Part shown: piece by piece, positions 63,686 through 64,000 of the stretch
Layout of the letters: the number at the start of each line of letters is the position of its first letter
Numbering within the stretch: the stretch's first letter is position 1
Origin: Auricularia sp. M13
Lineage: Eukaryota; Basidiomycota; Agaricomycetes; Auriculariales; Auriculariaceae
Assembly (NCBI GenBank): GCA_037042915.1
Contig: CM073198.1
Location: 1,054,001 to 1,118,000 of the forward strand
Direction: 5' to 3'
DNA length: 64,000 nt
Notes under the pieces: model-generated
The model's database searches: none
Told to the model about the DNA's origin: nothing
Seen by the model: only the letters and a program-made list of their open reading frames with translations
Position numbers and translations under genes: made by a program

Positions 63686-64000
63686 CTACATCTGAACAGT
63701 CATCGTCGGCGCAATACTGCAGTCTCTGGCGTCGGCTAAAGCACATTGGATAATGGACGCCAGTCGCATGTGCAGGCTAACAAAGAAGAAGCTGGGTCCA
63801 CGCCCGAGTACCAATACGTCACCTCTCCAGGCCCCGGCGGGTTGTGCGTCGTGATGAATGGAGCGATTGAGAGGTAACGTCGATGACCCAGCGACGCGGA
63901 ACGCGAATTCCGAATTCATGACCGTCGTGCTCGACCATGACGTCGGTGTGAAGAACGGGACCACGTAGGAACGGCGTGATATGCTCCTCCAGCACGCTCA
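63686..64000 (-). CDS. Partial unknown gene at window edge
   Basis: The minus-strand sequence entering from the right edge contains WRGDVLVLGRGPSFFFVSL and ends at 63686 (...CSIAPTMTVQM). It resembles the end of the gene at 60418-60923, so it is probably another copy of that family. The 5' part lies outside the window and the frame upstream of the WRGD block is unclear. Confidence 0.35.

Overview
This window looks like nuclear DNA of a basidiomycete fungus, most likely an Agaricomycete. Almost every gene is split by introns of about 46-75 bp with GT(G/A)(A/C)GT donors. Gene families typical of mushrooms are present (MYND-finger proteins, an F-box protein, a CENP-B/pogo transposase with a long coiled tail), and there are no bacterial-style operons. 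All splice models below were made by eye from reading-frame continuity and splice signals; where I give a full exon list, the summed exons are divisible by three. No tRNA, rRNA or CRISPR was seen.

Left part (1-16.7 kb): a 527-bp hAT-like MITE with an exact 8-bp target duplication; MYND-finger gene 1; an F-box gene; MYND gene 2; a 12-exon Gfo/Idh/MocA oxidoreductase; a short-chain dehydrogenase; and a 5-kb pogo-type DNA transposon with matching TIRs and TA target sites. A tandem-dimer MITE has inserted into the 3' end of its transposase gene.

Mycosporine region (17-25.7 kb): a sugar-phosphate cyclase of the demethyl-4-deoxygadusol synthase type, an ATP-grasp ligase, an O-methyltransferase transcribed divergently from it, and an MFS transporter. 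Together the first three fit synthesis of 4-deoxygadusol and then mycosporine-glycine, a UV-absorbing compound; the transporter is a plausible exporter or importer by position only.

Middle (25.8-48.2 kb): three more MYND genes (3, 4, 5), the DNA-repair ATPase SMC6 (20 exons, including a 12-base exon that encodes part of the Walker A loop, and a 771-bp intron), isocitrate lyase, an HtrL/YibB-like membrane protein, and MYND gene 6, a close copy of gene 5 with a one-base frame break. All six MYND genes share one phase-0 intron at the same codon near the C-terminus.

Right part (48.7-64 kb): a dense array of fast-evolving genes I cannot assign. At least five copies (a sixth is divergent) belong to one family, recognised by a shared phase-2 intron before an R-I-x-x-M-H-like motif, a V-x-I/L-W-x-x-G block and a terminal G-D-L-V-L-x-E block. 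Between them lie a 510-aa Cys-rich/acidic/coiled-coil protein, a 263-aa helical protein, a fragment like the N-terminal domain of Helitron proteins, and two further unknown families. Several promoters here carry heat-shock-element-like GAA/TTC arrays, one with five perfect alternating units. This array is the most likely place for an undescribed system.
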